Assembly (NCBI GenBank): GCA_022548915.1
Contig: JAKZES010000009.1
Coordinates: 1 to 64,000, forward strand
Direction of reading: 5' to 3'
Length of the DNA: 64,000 nt
Origin: Verrucomicrobiaceae bacterium E54
Lineage (GTDB): Bacteria; Verrucomicrobiota; Verrucomicrobiia; Verrucomicrobiales; Akkermansiaceae
In this document: positions 1 to 7,532 of the stretch, piece after piece
How the letters are laid out: each line of letters begins with the position of its first letter
How positions within the stretch are numbered: position 1 is the first letter of the stretch
Notes under the pieces: model-generated
Told to the model about the DNA's origin: nothing
Databases searched by the model: none
Seen by the model: only the letters and a program-made list of their open reading frames with translations
Translations under genes and position numbers: made by a program

Positions 1-57
1 CAGCAGGGTGTAGCCACCCCGCCCTTTCCGTGTTCCGTCTGGTGCGTGGTTCCTCAT
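1..57 (-). CDS. Prepilin-like protein, 5' end only (partial)
   Basis: The first 19 codons of a minus-strand gene run off the window. They read MRNHAPDGTRKGRGGYTLL: a short basic leader, then G followed by an aromatic residue and a hydrophobic run (G|YTLL), which is the prepilin-peptidase cleavage pattern of type IV pilins and pseudopilins. The Glu expected at +5 would be the next residue outside the window. The ATG overlaps the stop of the preceding prepilin-like gene (ATGA, 4 bp), so the two are probably translationally coupled and act in the same pilus or secretion assembly at the inner membrane. The subtype cannot be decided from so little sequence. Confidence 0.6.
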   Translation of the reverse strand, partial: MRNHAPDGTRKGRGGYTLL

Positions 58-536
58 TGCGATCTCACCACCGTCCGGCTCTTCACGTAGTCACGGCCGC
101 CGATCTCGTAGACCAGCAGGCTCTGAAAGTTCCACACCCTCATTCCCGCCGGGTTGTCCGCCGTCGTTCCGCTGCCACCATCCACGGGAAAGTTGTCCGA
201 GTTGGGGACCCGGGTGCGGATCACCCGCCCCTCGACCGGAGCCCCCCCCGGCAGCTTGCCCAGCGAGACCATCAGCTCGCTTTTGTCCGGGTAGGCCGGC
301 CAAGGGGAGTCTTCGTCCAGCAGGTCGGCGAAGGGAAGGCGTTGGGCCAGGGCCTTCTCGTAGGTCAGGTAGGCGTCGGTCACCGTCTGCTGCAACGTCC
401 ACTGCCGGGGCGCGGTGATGTTGATCGACAGCTTCAGCAGCACCAGCGACAGCGCCGTCAGGAAACTCAGCGCATACGCCGCCTCCATCATCACCCAGCC
501 GCGGCGACGCTTGTTTCGCCGTCGATTTGCAGGCAT
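54..536 (-). CDS. Prepilin-like (pseudopilin) protein, 160 aa
   Basis: The start at 536 gives a very basic leader (MPANRRRNKRRRG), then W-V-M-M-E and a long hydrophobic helix. Cleavage after that Gly puts Glu at +5, the hallmark of type IV prepilins, which supports this start over the internal Met pair near 491. After the helix comes a soluble domain of about 110 residues with little homology I can name; it contains a GG-S-G-T-T loop and a C-terminal RDYVKSRTVVRSQ strand. It overlaps the next prepilin-like gene by 4 bp. Verrucomicrobia often carry cassettes of several pseudopilin-like genes, and this may be part of one (inference). Function beyond pseudopilin is unknown. Confidence 0.65.
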   Translation of the reverse strand: MPANRRRNKRRRGWVMMEAAYALSFLTALSLVLLKLSINITAPRQWTLQQTVTDAYLTYEKALAQRLPFADLLDEDSPWPAYPDKSELMVSLGKLPGGAPVEGRVIRTRVPNSDNFPVDGGSGTTADNPAGMRVWNFQSLLVYEIGGRDYVKSRTVVRSQ

Positions 537-545
537 GTTGCCCGC

Positions 546-1145
546 ATGTCCAAAGCCCTGCTTCTGCTGTGGCTCCTGCTGGCTTCTCCGCTCGCCGGTC
601 AGGCCGTGCTGGAGCCCCCGTTCGGATTGAAGTGGGGCGACTCGCCCGAACGGCTCCTCACCTGGGCCGACCGGCACAAGCTCGACATCCACATCGACCT
701 TCCCGCAAAGGCTCCCGCGATCCGGATTTTCCGGATCGACCGCAAGGGAGCCCCGCTGCCCGACTCTCCCGCCCGCGCGGTCGAGGCGCGCTTCCACGAC
801 GGACGGCTGATCGAGGTCACCGTCCACTACGGCATGCCCGGCGACAAGGCCGAGACGGTCGAAGCCGACTTCAACCGGCTGAAACGCGAGCTGGGAAAGG
901 AACACGGAAATCTCTCCGCGAACCAGCAGGAGCGGAGCGTCGAGGACAACTTCTCCACCCGTACCCTCTCCTTCCATCGCGAGCCCGTGAGGGGGCTGTT
1001 CCTCCTCATGGCCTTCACCGAAATCGAAGACCTGCTGCGAAAATCCCGCCGCGCCACCTTCTCGGTGATCTACCGCAACGACAACCTTCGGATAAGGCTC
1101 GAAAATGCGGCCCGCCCTTCCGGCGGACCATCCCTGGGGGAATGA
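546..1145 (+). CDS. Secreted protein of unknown function, 199 aa
   Basis: The ATG at 546 gives a clear Sec signal peptide (M-S-K, a Leu-rich core, then PLAGQA). The mature part starts with P-P-F-G-L-K-W-G, followed by a mixed alpha/beta sequence with a helical stretch (ETVEADFNRLKREL) and a C-terminal strand (TFSVIYRNDNL). The PFGLKWG start resembles small periplasmic proteins seen widely in bacteria, but I do not recognise the family. The gene diverges from the prepilin-like gene with only 9 bp between start codons, so at least one promoter must lie inside a coding region. It is convergent with the operon that ends at 1174. Confidence 0.6.
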   Translation: MSKALLLLWLLLASPLAGQAVLEPPFGLKWGDSPERLLTWADRHKLDIHIDLPAKAPAIRIFRIDRKGAPLPDSPARAVEARFHDGRLIEVTVHYGMPGDKAETVEADFNRLKRELGKEHGNLSANQQERSVEDNFSTRTLSFHREPVRGLFLLMAFTEIEDLLRKSRRATFSVIYRNDNLRIRLENAARPSGGPSLGE

Positions 1146-1173
1146 CGGCCGGATTTTCATCATGGGATTGGGA

Positions 1174-2211
1174 TTACTCGACGGTGGTCACGCTGCCGTT
1201 GACCTCGATGTCGCGGTTGATGTTGAAGGTGACGTAGTCGAGCCGGTCGACGCCGAAGGGCGTCGCCGTCAGCAGTTCCATCGTGTAGTCGCCGCTGGCG
1301 GTGATGATGTTGCCCCAGTCGTCGATCACGAGCGTCTTGTCGTGCGGCACCGAGTCGTAAACCACGTAGCCCGAGCCGGGAATGACCGTTCCCTCGGTGC
1401 CCAGTGACGGTCCCCCGGGGTAGATCTGCACATAAGTCCGCGAGTCGGGATAAAGGTCGTTGAGGGTGATGGTCAGGTTCGGCGTGCTGAACCGCAGCTT
1501 GTCACCCTCCTCGATCCCGCTGATCGCGCCATCCGCCACCGGCCAGATCTGCACGAACATCGATGCAAGCTGTGAAGCCGGGGCCTGGTAATCGTCCAGT
1601 GAGAAGACCGAGAACCGCTCCTCGCCCCGCACCTTGGACCGGTCGGGCCCGGGGATCGAACTCACCGTGTAGCTCAGCCGGTGGATCGCGTTGTCCACCA
1701 GCGAGACCTGATGGAAGAGGGTCGCCTGGGTGCGGTCGATGTTCTCGCCGGTCCCGCCCTCGCCGTAGGACTGCACGTGCCGGAGCAGGTTCACGCTCTT
1801 CGACGCGACGGGATCGTCCTCGCCGTTGAGCAGGCCGGAAACCTCCACATCCACGATGAAGGGCTGGTCGGCCCGGGTGCGGGGAATTCCTCCGGTGTAC
1901 TGGTAGGAGTCACCGGTGCGGATCATCACGTTCGCCACCGGGACGTAGGTGCCGACATACCTGGTATCGAGCAGATAGACCTGCAGCGGGTCGTTCTGGA
2001 TCGTCCAGAGCTCGAATCGGGCACCGCCGGGATCGATCGGGAGCGGGGAAAACTGCTCGCCGGCCGGGTCGATCGTAACGTCCCAAACCACGCCGCTGGG
2101 CAACTGGACCTGGCGCAGGAAATTGGTGAAGTAGTCCTCGGCCTGGCCACGGACATCCGACGCGGTGCCGAGCAACAAGAGCAGAAGGGAGAGTGAATGA
2201 TGCGTTTTCAT
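1174..2211 (-). CDS. Secreted protein of unknown function, 345 aa
   Basis: It starts with MKTHHS and a Leu-rich signal peptide ending near RGQA. The mature part is acidic and beta-rich, with PSGVVWDVTIDPAGEQFSPLP near the start and Tyr/Asp-rich strands throughout; no catalytic motif or domain is recognisable. Its ATG overlaps the stop of the upstream gene (ATGA), so it is the last gene of a three-gene operon (3703 to 1174) whose products all have signal peptides. Joint action at the cell surface or in the periplasm is plausible, and the nearby prepilin-like genes hint at a link to a pilus-like machine, but this is inference only. Confidence 0.6.
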   Translation of the reverse strand: MKTHHSLSLLLLLLGTASDVRGQAEDYFTNFLRQVQLPSGVVWDVTIDPAGEQFSPLPIDPGGARFELWTIQNDPLQVYLLDTRYVGTYVPVANVMIRTGDSYQYTGGIPRTRADQPFIVDVEVSGLLNGEDDPVASKSVNLLRHVQSYGEGGTGENIDRTQATLFHQVSLVDNAIHRLSYTVSSIPGPDRSKVRGEERFSVFSLDDYQAPASQLASMFVQIWPVADGAISGIEEGDKLRFSTPNLTITLNDLYPDSRTYVQIYPGGPSLGTEGTVIPGSGYVVYDSVPHDKTLVIDDWGNIITASGDYTMELLTATPFGVDRLDYVTFNINRDIEVNGSVTTVE

Positions 2212-2759
2212 GGCTGTTCCTGGTCGGCGATGGAAGGTTCCTCGGGTTGTTTGAGGGGCAGCACCGAGATCGGCCCGCCCCGGTGGGTGGCGACGATGAG
2301 ATTGGAGCTTTTCGCAATCTGCTCGCTGGTTTCCTCGGGTAGCGGCTTGTTGCCCTCGGCCTCGATCCGGCTCACCTCGATGGTGGAAATCCACCCCCGG
2401 TTGCGGGACAAGAAGTCGGCCCAGCCGATGATGCGGGCCTTGGGATCGAGCGTCATGTAGCGCCGGTAGTTGTCCGGCACCGAAAGAATCGCCCGCTTCG
2501 GCACCAAGGTGGCGAAGCCTCCGAAGCTGATGATGTCGGACTGCTCCAGCAGATCGACGGGGCGGTTGACCTTCGAGGGATCCTCACCCGTCACCGCCTC
2601 CCGGTTTTTCATCGGATCGCGGTTCTGCATCTTCCGCAACTCGAGCGCGAGTTGATCATGCGTGGCCGCATCCCGGTAAACCGGCTTGTCCTTCTCCGCG
2701 GCTCCCGCGATCGAGATGCACCCGGCGATCAGGCAGGCATGTCTGATGATTGCTTTCAT
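2208..2759 (-). CDS. Secreted protein of unknown function, 183 aa
   Basis: The ATG at 2759 (MKAIIRHACLIAGCISIAGA) gives a good signal peptide. An upstream GTG at 2786 would add nine residues and overlap the preceding stop as GTGA, so it cannot be excluded. The mature protein is charged and Pro-rich, with PVDLLEQSDIISFGG and RYMTLDPKARIIGWADFL segments. The latter pattern (a setpoint-like loop plus WADFLSRNRGW) suggests a small globular domain of unknown family. It is the middle gene of the operon 3703-1174 and overlaps the downstream gene by 4 bp. Confidence 0.55.
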   Translation of the reverse strand: MKAIIRHACLIAGCISIAGAAEKDKPVYRDAATHDQLALELRKMQNRDPMKNREAVTGEDPSKVNRPVDLLEQSDIISFGGFATLVPKRAILSVPDNYRRYMTLDPKARIIGWADFLSRNRGWISTIEVSRIEAEGNKPLPEETSEQIAKSSNLIVATHRGGPISVLPLKQPEEPSIADQEQP

Positions 2760-2782
2760 GATGGTGGTCAGGTCCCGGGATT

Positions 2783-3703
2783 TCACGGATTGCTCGGTGC
2801 CGCGCCGCCGCCGGAGCCCTCGTCATCAACATTGGGGTCGGTGTCGAGGTTGATGAAGGGCGCGCTGCCCGGGTTGCTCGAGTCGATCCCGTCGATGTTG
2901 TTTCCGTGTCCGTTGTTGGTCCGGGCCTTGGACTTGAAGGTGCACAGGATGACCATGTCCTGCAGGTCGTAGCCGGGGTCCGACTTCTGGGAGTCGTAGT
3001 GCGTCAATTCCATGAACACGATAACGTCCATCGGACCGATGTTCACCCGTCCGTCCGGCCGCAGGTAGGGCTGGAGGAAACTCTCCAGCGACGGCGCGCC
3101 GTAGTCGGGAACCTTGTCCGGCGGGATGTCGCCATTGACCAGCGTCCGCACGTTGTCGCCGCCGCTGTCGGACCAGAAAAACGGCCCCCACCCGTTGTAA
3201 TAGTAGCGCCCGCCGAACTTCAGCTCTTCATTCTTCCTGAGCGTGAAGGACTCGACGACCTGATTCGGGTTGACGTCGAGGTTGGTGCCCCAGAACAGAC
3301 GATCCCAGCCGTCGATGTACATCCATGCCTCGGTCGGAACGAACTCGAATCCGGCCTGGTTCGAGCGGGTGACGGTCACGCCGGCACCGAGGATGCGGAT
3401 CTCGCACTCGATGTCCTCGTCCGCCTGGATCGTCGCCGGCTCCTCGATCGTCACATAATCTTCGACGATCGAGGGATAGTTGATCCCCCAGGTCAGGGTT
3501 GGGTGGGTTCCGGTCTGGACCATGACGGGGAAGGCGGTCAGCCAACCCGAGGGCATCTCGGGATAAAGCTTCGCGGTTTTCGGGTTGCTCTTGTGGTTGC
3601 CGTCGTCCGTGTCGCTCTTGCGCTTGGCGGCGCAGGGTTCGATCGCGATGACCGCAAGGGTGACAAGGGTCGCGGACACCGCGACGCGTTGGCTGGTTTT
3701 CAT
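2783..3703 (-). CDS. Secreted protein of unknown function, 306 aa
   Basis: MKTSQRVAVSATLVTLAVIA begins a signal peptide that ends near EPCAA. The mature sequence has a Lys/Asp/Asn-rich linker and then an all-beta, Trp/Tyr-rich region (WMYIDGWDRLFWG; GGRYYYNGWGPFFW), with an acidic Gly/Ala/Pro-rich tail. Several conserved-looking Trp residues suggest a beta-sandwich, but I cannot assign a family. It is the first gene of the operon 3703-1174. The upstream spacer (3704-3979) contains two inverted repeats that may be a terminator or an operator. Confidence 0.6.
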   Translation of the reverse strand: MKTSQRVAVSATLVTLAVIAIEPCAAKRKSDTDDGNHKSNPKTAKLYPEMPSGWLTAFPVMVQTGTHPTLTWGINYPSIVEDYVTIEEPATIQADEDIECEIRILGAGVTVTRSNQAGFEFVPTEAWMYIDGWDRLFWGTNLDVNPNQVVESFTLRKNEELKFGGRYYYNGWGPFFWSDSGGDNVRTLVNGDIPPDKVPDYGAPSLESFLQPYLRPDGRVNIGPMDVIVFMELTHYDSQKSDPGYDLQDMVILCTFKSKARTNNGHGNNIDGIDSSNPGSAPFINLDTDPNVDDEGSGGGAAPSNP

Positions 3704-3747
3704 GGCTGGTTTGGGTGTGGGATTGGGAAGCGAAGCGCTTCACGGGT

Positions 3748-3771
3748 CGGGCGATCGGGACGGATCGCCCG
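3748..3771. other. 9-bp inverted repeat upstream of the 3703 operon
   Basis: CGGGCGATC (3748-3756) and GATCGCCCG (3763-3771) form a perfect 9-bp stem with a 6-nt loop. A second small hairpin, GAAGCG-AAG-CGCTTC, lies at 3727-3741. No U-tract follows on either strand, so this is a weak terminator for the 3980-4756 gene or a protein-binding palindrome in the leader of the operon starting at 3703. The rest of 3704-3979 shows no gene. Confidence 0.4.
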
Positions 3772-3979
3772 GGAAGACGGTCCGGAGGAGATAAAGGCAG
3801 AGAGCTTTCCTGGCTGTGGAACTCGCTCTGCCGGTTCGGGACAGAACCTCTCTCCGGACCGCCGGAAACACCGCTCGGGACTGCGAGCTTCCGGACATCT
3901 TCGCTATGGGTGTGGGATCGGTTGGATCAGTAGTGGGCGGGTGTAAGGGTTGGTGGTTGAACAGCAGTCAGGGTGAAAA

Positions 3980-4756
3980 TCACGGGCGCCAGTCCTTCCA
4001 CGGACCGGGCGGCACGTCATGGGACTCGACGAAACGCCACTGGACGCGCTCGCCGCTCTTCAGTTGCAGGTAGTCGCGCACGGCCGGGCTGAGATCGATG
4101 CCGGCACCGCCGTTGCGGTTGTCGCGCGGCTCGGCACCTCGGAAGACGTACTCCCAGTGGTCGGTGTCGAAGGGGCCGACATCCTCCCACTGCGCGTAGC
4201 AGACGCGGCCGTCGAGGTGGATCGCGATCCAGCGCCCCTTGCAGACCGACACGCCGTCGCCGCGATAGTCGCGCCAGAACCACGGGATCACTTCCGAGGC
4301 CTCGGGCTTGTGACGCCAGTCCGAGCCGATGTCGTTGTAGGGCAGCGCGATGTAGAAGGGATTCAAGCGGGGAACGAAACCGGCCGGCAGGAATCCGTCG
4401 CGGCGCTTGGGGTCGTCGTAGCCTCCGAAGTTCGACTCCCAGTTGGGATCCCAGGCGCTGACATCGTTCGGTGTGGGATTGTTTTCCGTGGGCTGCTCGC
4501 CCACCCAGAAGATGGTGGCCACCACGTTGCCGCGCCAGGCGGCGGCGCGACGATAGATCTCGTTGTCGTTTTCCAAGACGACCTTGGCGGCCTGCGGAAC
4601 CCCGAATGGATCACTCAAGGAAGGGAAGGCCTCACGCCGGTCTTCGAGCAGGGCCTCATGACGCTCCGACAGCCGGTCCTCGATCGACATCGATGCCGCC
4701 AACTGTCCGATGGACAGGATCAGGGCAAGGGCCGAAGCTGGAACGGAAGCACTCAC
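3980..4756 (-). CDS. Secreted protein with an RlpA-like double-psi beta-barrel
   Basis: The start is GTG at 4756, directly before a signal peptide (SASVPASALALILSIGQLAAS). The C-terminal third carries QWEDVGPF, then IDLSPAVRDYLQLKSGERVQW, matching the double-psi beta-barrel pattern of RlpA and related proteins (V-x-D-x-GPF; DLS-x-A-x-x-x-L; G-x-x-V-x-W). RlpA-type proteins bind or cleave peptidoglycan, so a periplasmic wall-related role is likely. The N-terminal 150 residues (Trp- and Pro-rich, AWDPNWESNFGGYDDP) are unfamiliar. It stands alone on the minus strand, after an AT-rich 445-bp spacer that could hold its promoter. Confidence 0.6.
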   Translation of the reverse strand: MSASVPASALALILSIGQLAASMSIEDRLSERHEALLEDRREAFPSLSDPFGVPQAAKVVLENDNEIYRRAAAWRGNVVATIFWVGEQPTENNPTPNDVSAWDPNWESNFGGYDDPKRRDGFLPAGFVPRLNPFYIALPYNDIGSDWRHKPEASEVIPWFWRDYRGDGVSVCKGRWIAIHLDGRVCYAQWEDVGPFDTDHWEYVFRGAEPRDNRNGGAGIDLSPAVRDYLQLKSGERVQWRFVESHDVPPGPWKDWRP

Positions 4757-5201
4757 AGTTTTACAAAAACTTCGCAGATCGTGTGACCTACGTGATCGAG
4801 TATGTTTGATTCAGAAATCTAAACAAGAAGTTTCTGATAAAAATTTGAACGCTTTGAATTTCAAGCGGTCTAAGGGGTCGCTCTCAAGGCTGGACGCCCG
4901 TCAAATCGGGCTCTTCCGCAAATTCCCGCGAATTTTCAGGCAGACCCCGAAGCCGAAAAACCAGCGAGATCCTTGCAAACTCAAGGATTTCCGGGCTTCG
5001 ACCGAGGAATCACGGCCGCCCGCCCGGAAAGACCCCCTCATTGCTTGCTGCATTCAACCAGATCCGGCGGGAGGGCTCAATAAAAATTTTAGAAACTCAA
5101 ACCAAAAACCTTTCCAAACAGAATCCGCCGAAAATTTCTCGCCGACCGCACCGACCCGGTGGATCTCACACTTTTTTGAGAAAATGCGGATTCCCCACCC
5201 C
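4757..5201. other. AT-rich spacer without a recognisable gene
   Basis: These 445 bp are clearly richer in A and T than the surrounding DNA. I see no credible ORF on either strand; the long frame through it is only an open frame of mutL's opposite strand. It holds small inverted repeats (CAGAAA/TTTCTG near 4813-4837; CCTTG/CAAGG near 4973-4988) and the possible promoter at 4799-4826. It may be decayed DNA or an unrecognised RNA; I cannot tell. Confidence 0.4.
4799..4826 (-). promoter_or_regulatory. Possible sigma70-like promoter for the 4756 gene
   Basis: Reading the minus strand, TTGTTT (4821-4826), a 16-nt spacer and CATACT (4799-4804) lie about 45 bp before the GTG start. Spacing and sequence fit a vegetative promoter. 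In this AT-rich stretch such matches arise by chance fairly easily. Confidence 0.3.
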
Positions 5202-6893
5202 TCAGCGCGAAAACCGTTTCTCCAGTTCACTCAGGGAAAACTCGCTCAGGGTCGGTCGGCCATCCGCCGCGCAGTAGGGCAAGTCGCAGGCGAAGAGTTG
5301 CTCGAGCAGGGCCGGGGCCTCATGCGGCCCGGGAGATTCCCGGCGTGCCGCCCGGCGGGCAAGGACCGCCGCCACCTTTTCCGAGGCGAACCGCGACGAG
5401 CCGCTCGCGCCCTCGGCGAGGTCGTCGACCACCTCCAACAGCAAGGACGCCGGATCCTCGTCGTGCAGAAAGGCCGGAGTCGCCCCCAAGCGGATGCTGC
5501 CGTTTCCAAAATCCTCGATCTCGAAACCGGCGGCATCGAAAAGCTCGCGGTGGCGCAGCAGAAGATCGACCTCCCGGGGGCCCGGCTCGATCACCCGCGG
5601 AACGAGCAGCGCCTGGGTGGCCACGCCCTCGGTGCCCGCCGCCAGCCATCTTTCATAGAGGATGCGCTCCCGCGCCGCCCGTGGATCGAGCATGACCAGT
5701 CCGTCCTCGGATTCCATCAGCGCGAAACGACCCAGCAGCTCGCCGATTTGCCGGAAACGGGGTGCCCTCGGCCCGGGTTTCGCGGTCTCCTCAGCCGCCG
5801 GAGCCTCCAATGGCAGGGGCCGCTCGATGGCAGCGACGGGACGCGCGACAAACGATGGAGAAGATGCCGCCAGAGGCTTGGAAGGCGCAGGTTCCTGCCT
5901 CGGGCGTTCGATCGCCGCCAGGCCCCGGCGCACCGACTCGGCGACGGCTTCGCGGAGGTCGTGCGGACGATGCAGCCGGATCTCCCGCTTGGCCGGGTGG
6001 ACGTTGACGTCGACCAGTTTCGGGTCGAGTTCGATCCACAGCCAAGCTGCCGGATGCAGGCCGTCATTCACCGCTCCACGGAATCCCTCGGCAAGTCCCC
6101 GGGAGATCGCCGGGTCCTCCACCGGCCTCCCGTTCAGGAACACGCACTGGTGTCGCCTGCCCTTCCGCGCATGGCGGGCCGGCAGCACGAATCCCGACAC
6201 CCGCAGCCCGCGTCCGCGTTGCTCGGGCAGGTCGATCAGCTCACCGGCCAGCGATGTCCCCACCGCCCAGCGCACCCGGTCCCTGCGCGAACGCCCGGCC
6301 GGAAGCTCGAAAACCTGTCGCTCATCCTTCAGAAACCGGAAGCGCACCCCGTCGGCCGCGAGCGCGTGAAGCCTGAGTTGGTGCTCGATGTGTGCCGACT
6401 CCGTGGTCTCGGTCCGGAGGAACTTCCGCCGGGCCGGCACGTTGAAGAACAAGTCGCGAACCTCGATCATCGTTCCCTCGGCGCACCCCGCCTCGCGGAC
6501 CTGCGCCTCCGCTCCACCGTCCAACCGGATCTCGGTTCCGGCCAGATCACCCCGCGGCCGGGTCACCATCCGGAACCGCGACACGCTGGCGATGCTCGGC
6601 ACCGCCTCGCCACGAAAGCCGAGCGTCTGGATCCGGTGCAGGTCGGCCGCCTCCGCGAGCTTGCTGGTCGCGTGGCGCTCGAGGGAGAGAAGCGCATCCT
6701 CCCGCGACATCCCGCAGCCGTCGTCGCTCACCCGCATCAGCGCCGCGCCACCCCGCCGGATCTCGACCAGCACTTCACCCGCACCGGCATCGAGGCTGTT
6801 CTCCACGAGTTCCTTGATCACGCTGGACGGGCGTTCCACCACCTCGCCGGCCGCCACCTGGCTGGCCAGAACGTCGGGCAGAATCCGGATCAC
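5202..6893 (-). CDS. mutL: DNA mismatch repair protein MutL
   Basis: The start is GTG at 6893, preceded by CAGG seven bases upstream; frames further upstream run into the repeat arrays. The N-terminal GHKL ATPase is clear: IRILPDVLASQVAAGEVVERP, ELVENSLDAGA (catalytic Glu and Asn), DDGCGM, ATSKL and GFRGEA. A C-terminal dimerisation domain follows, for 563 aa in total. All three endonuclease-site motifs appear degenerate: DQHA-x2-E-x4-E reads DPRAARERILYE, ACR reads ARR, and CPHGRP reads CAADGRP. The protein probably bridges MutS to downstream repair factors without nicking DNA itself (inference). It is transcribed away from the IscA/HesB-type gene, with repeat arrays in the shared upstream region. 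Confidence 0.93.
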   Translation of the reverse strand: MIRILPDVLASQVAAGEVVERPSSVIKELVENSLDAGAGEVLVEIRRGGAALMRVSDDGCGMSREDALLSLERHATSKLAEAADLHRIQTLGFRGEAVPSIASVSRFRMVTRPRGDLAGTEIRLDGGAEAQVREAGCAEGTMIEVRDLFFNVPARRKFLRTETTESAHIEHQLRLHALAADGVRFRFLKDERQVFELPAGRSRRDRVRWAVGTSLAGELIDLPEQRGRGLRVSGFVLPARHARKGRRHQCVFLNGRPVEDPAISRGLAEGFRGAVNDGLHPAAWLWIELDPKLVDVNVHPAKREIRLHRPHDLREAVAESVRRGLAAIERPRQEPAPSKPLAASSPSFVARPVAAIERPLPLEAPAAEETAKPGPRAPRFRQIGELLGRFALMESEDGLVMLDPRAARERILYERWLAAGTEGVATQALLVPRVIEPGPREVDLLLRHRELFDAAGFEIEDFGNGSIRLGATPAFLHDEDPASLLLEVVDDLAEGASGSSRFASEKVAAVLARRAARRESPGPHEAPALLEQLFACDLPYCAADGRPTLSEFSLSELEKRFSR

Positions 6894-6913
6894 GGGCACG
6901 CCTGTAGTGGAGA

Positions 6914-6962
6914 GTTCCAAGTTCCAAGTTCCAAGTTCCAAGTTGAGAGTTCGGAGTTCGGG
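6914..6962. repeat. 7-bp tandem array, GTTCCAA type
   Basis: Four perfect GTTCCAA units (6914-6941) are followed by three degenerate ones (GTTGAGA, GTTCGGA, GTTCGGG). The array lies just before the mutL start, in the divergent upstream region. Confidence 0.85.
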
Positions 6963-6987
6963 CGGTCCCGGGGGTGGGTCACCAACA

Positions 6988-7120
6988 TTCCGCCTTCCGC
7001 CTTCCGCCTTCCGCCTTCCGCCTTCCGCCTTCCGCCTTCCGCCTTCCGCCTTCCGCCTTCCGCTTTCCGCCTTCCGCCTTCCGCCTTCCGCCTTCCGCCT
7101 TCCGCCTTCCGCTTTCCGCT
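6988..7120. repeat. 7-bp tandem array, 19 units of TTCCGC(C/T)
   Basis: Exactly 133 bp made of 19 head-to-tail heptamers, 16 TTCCGCC and 3 TTCCGCT. It fills the space between the mutL upstream region and the gene at 7158. The open frames through it in several phases are repeat artefacts, not genes. Confidence 0.95.
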
Positions 7121-7157
7121 TTCACCGGCGGGCATCCGACCGTATCAGTCTCCCGCC

Positions 7158-7532
7158 ATGATCCGCATCAGTGAACCCGCCACCGAAGCCCTGCGCACGC
7201 TGCTCCAGAGCAAGAATGCCGGCCCCGAGGCCGGACTCCGACTCGCCGTCACCCGCGGCGGCTGTGCCGGCTGGCAGTATGAGATGAAAATCGCGGAACC
7301 CGGCGAAGGCGACCAGGTCTCCGAGACCGAGGGTGGCCGCCTCATCGTCGCGGCCGACAGCCTCGAAAAACTCAACGACTGCGTGGTCGACTACGTCGAT
7401 TCCCTCTCCGACGCCGGCTTCCGCATTCGCAACCCCCAGGCATCGCGATCCTGCGGCTGCGGCACTTCCTTTGAAACCGAAGACGAGCCGGCGCCCGACC
7501 CCTCCGAGGTCGAGGACTGCGGAAAGAACTGA
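7158..7532 (+). CDS. IscA/HesB-type iron-sulfur cluster carrier
   Basis: 124 aa. It starts MIRISEPATEALRTLL, the usual opening of A-type Fe-S carriers, and has the three ligand cysteines: one in GGCAGW near residue 36 and the pair in SCGCGTSF near residues 99-101. This spacing is diagnostic for the IscA/ErpA/SufA/HesB family, which carries Fe-S clusters to apoproteins in the cytoplasm. An acidic C-terminal tail of about 20 residues is extra. The subtype cannot be set from sequence alone. Its stop codon overlaps the next start by one base (TGATG), so the pair is probably co-translated. Confidence 0.88.
   Translation: MIRISEPATEALRTLLQSKNAGPEAGLRLAVTRGGCAGWQYEMKIAEPGEGDQVSETEGGRLIVAADSLEKLNDCVVDYVDSLSDAGFRIRNPQASRSCGCGTSFETEDEPAPDPSEVEDCGKN

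Noticed and set aside
6988-7120. CRISPR array
   Set aside because: The 7-bp units are contiguous, with no spacers of constant length between them.
4710-7532. A 940-codon open frame on the plus strand spanning mutL
   Set aside because: It is the antisense of mutL and continues through the 7-bp arrays, giving a repetitive Ser-Ala-Phe-Arg-Leu-Pro-Pro tail. Only its last part (7158-7532) is a gene.
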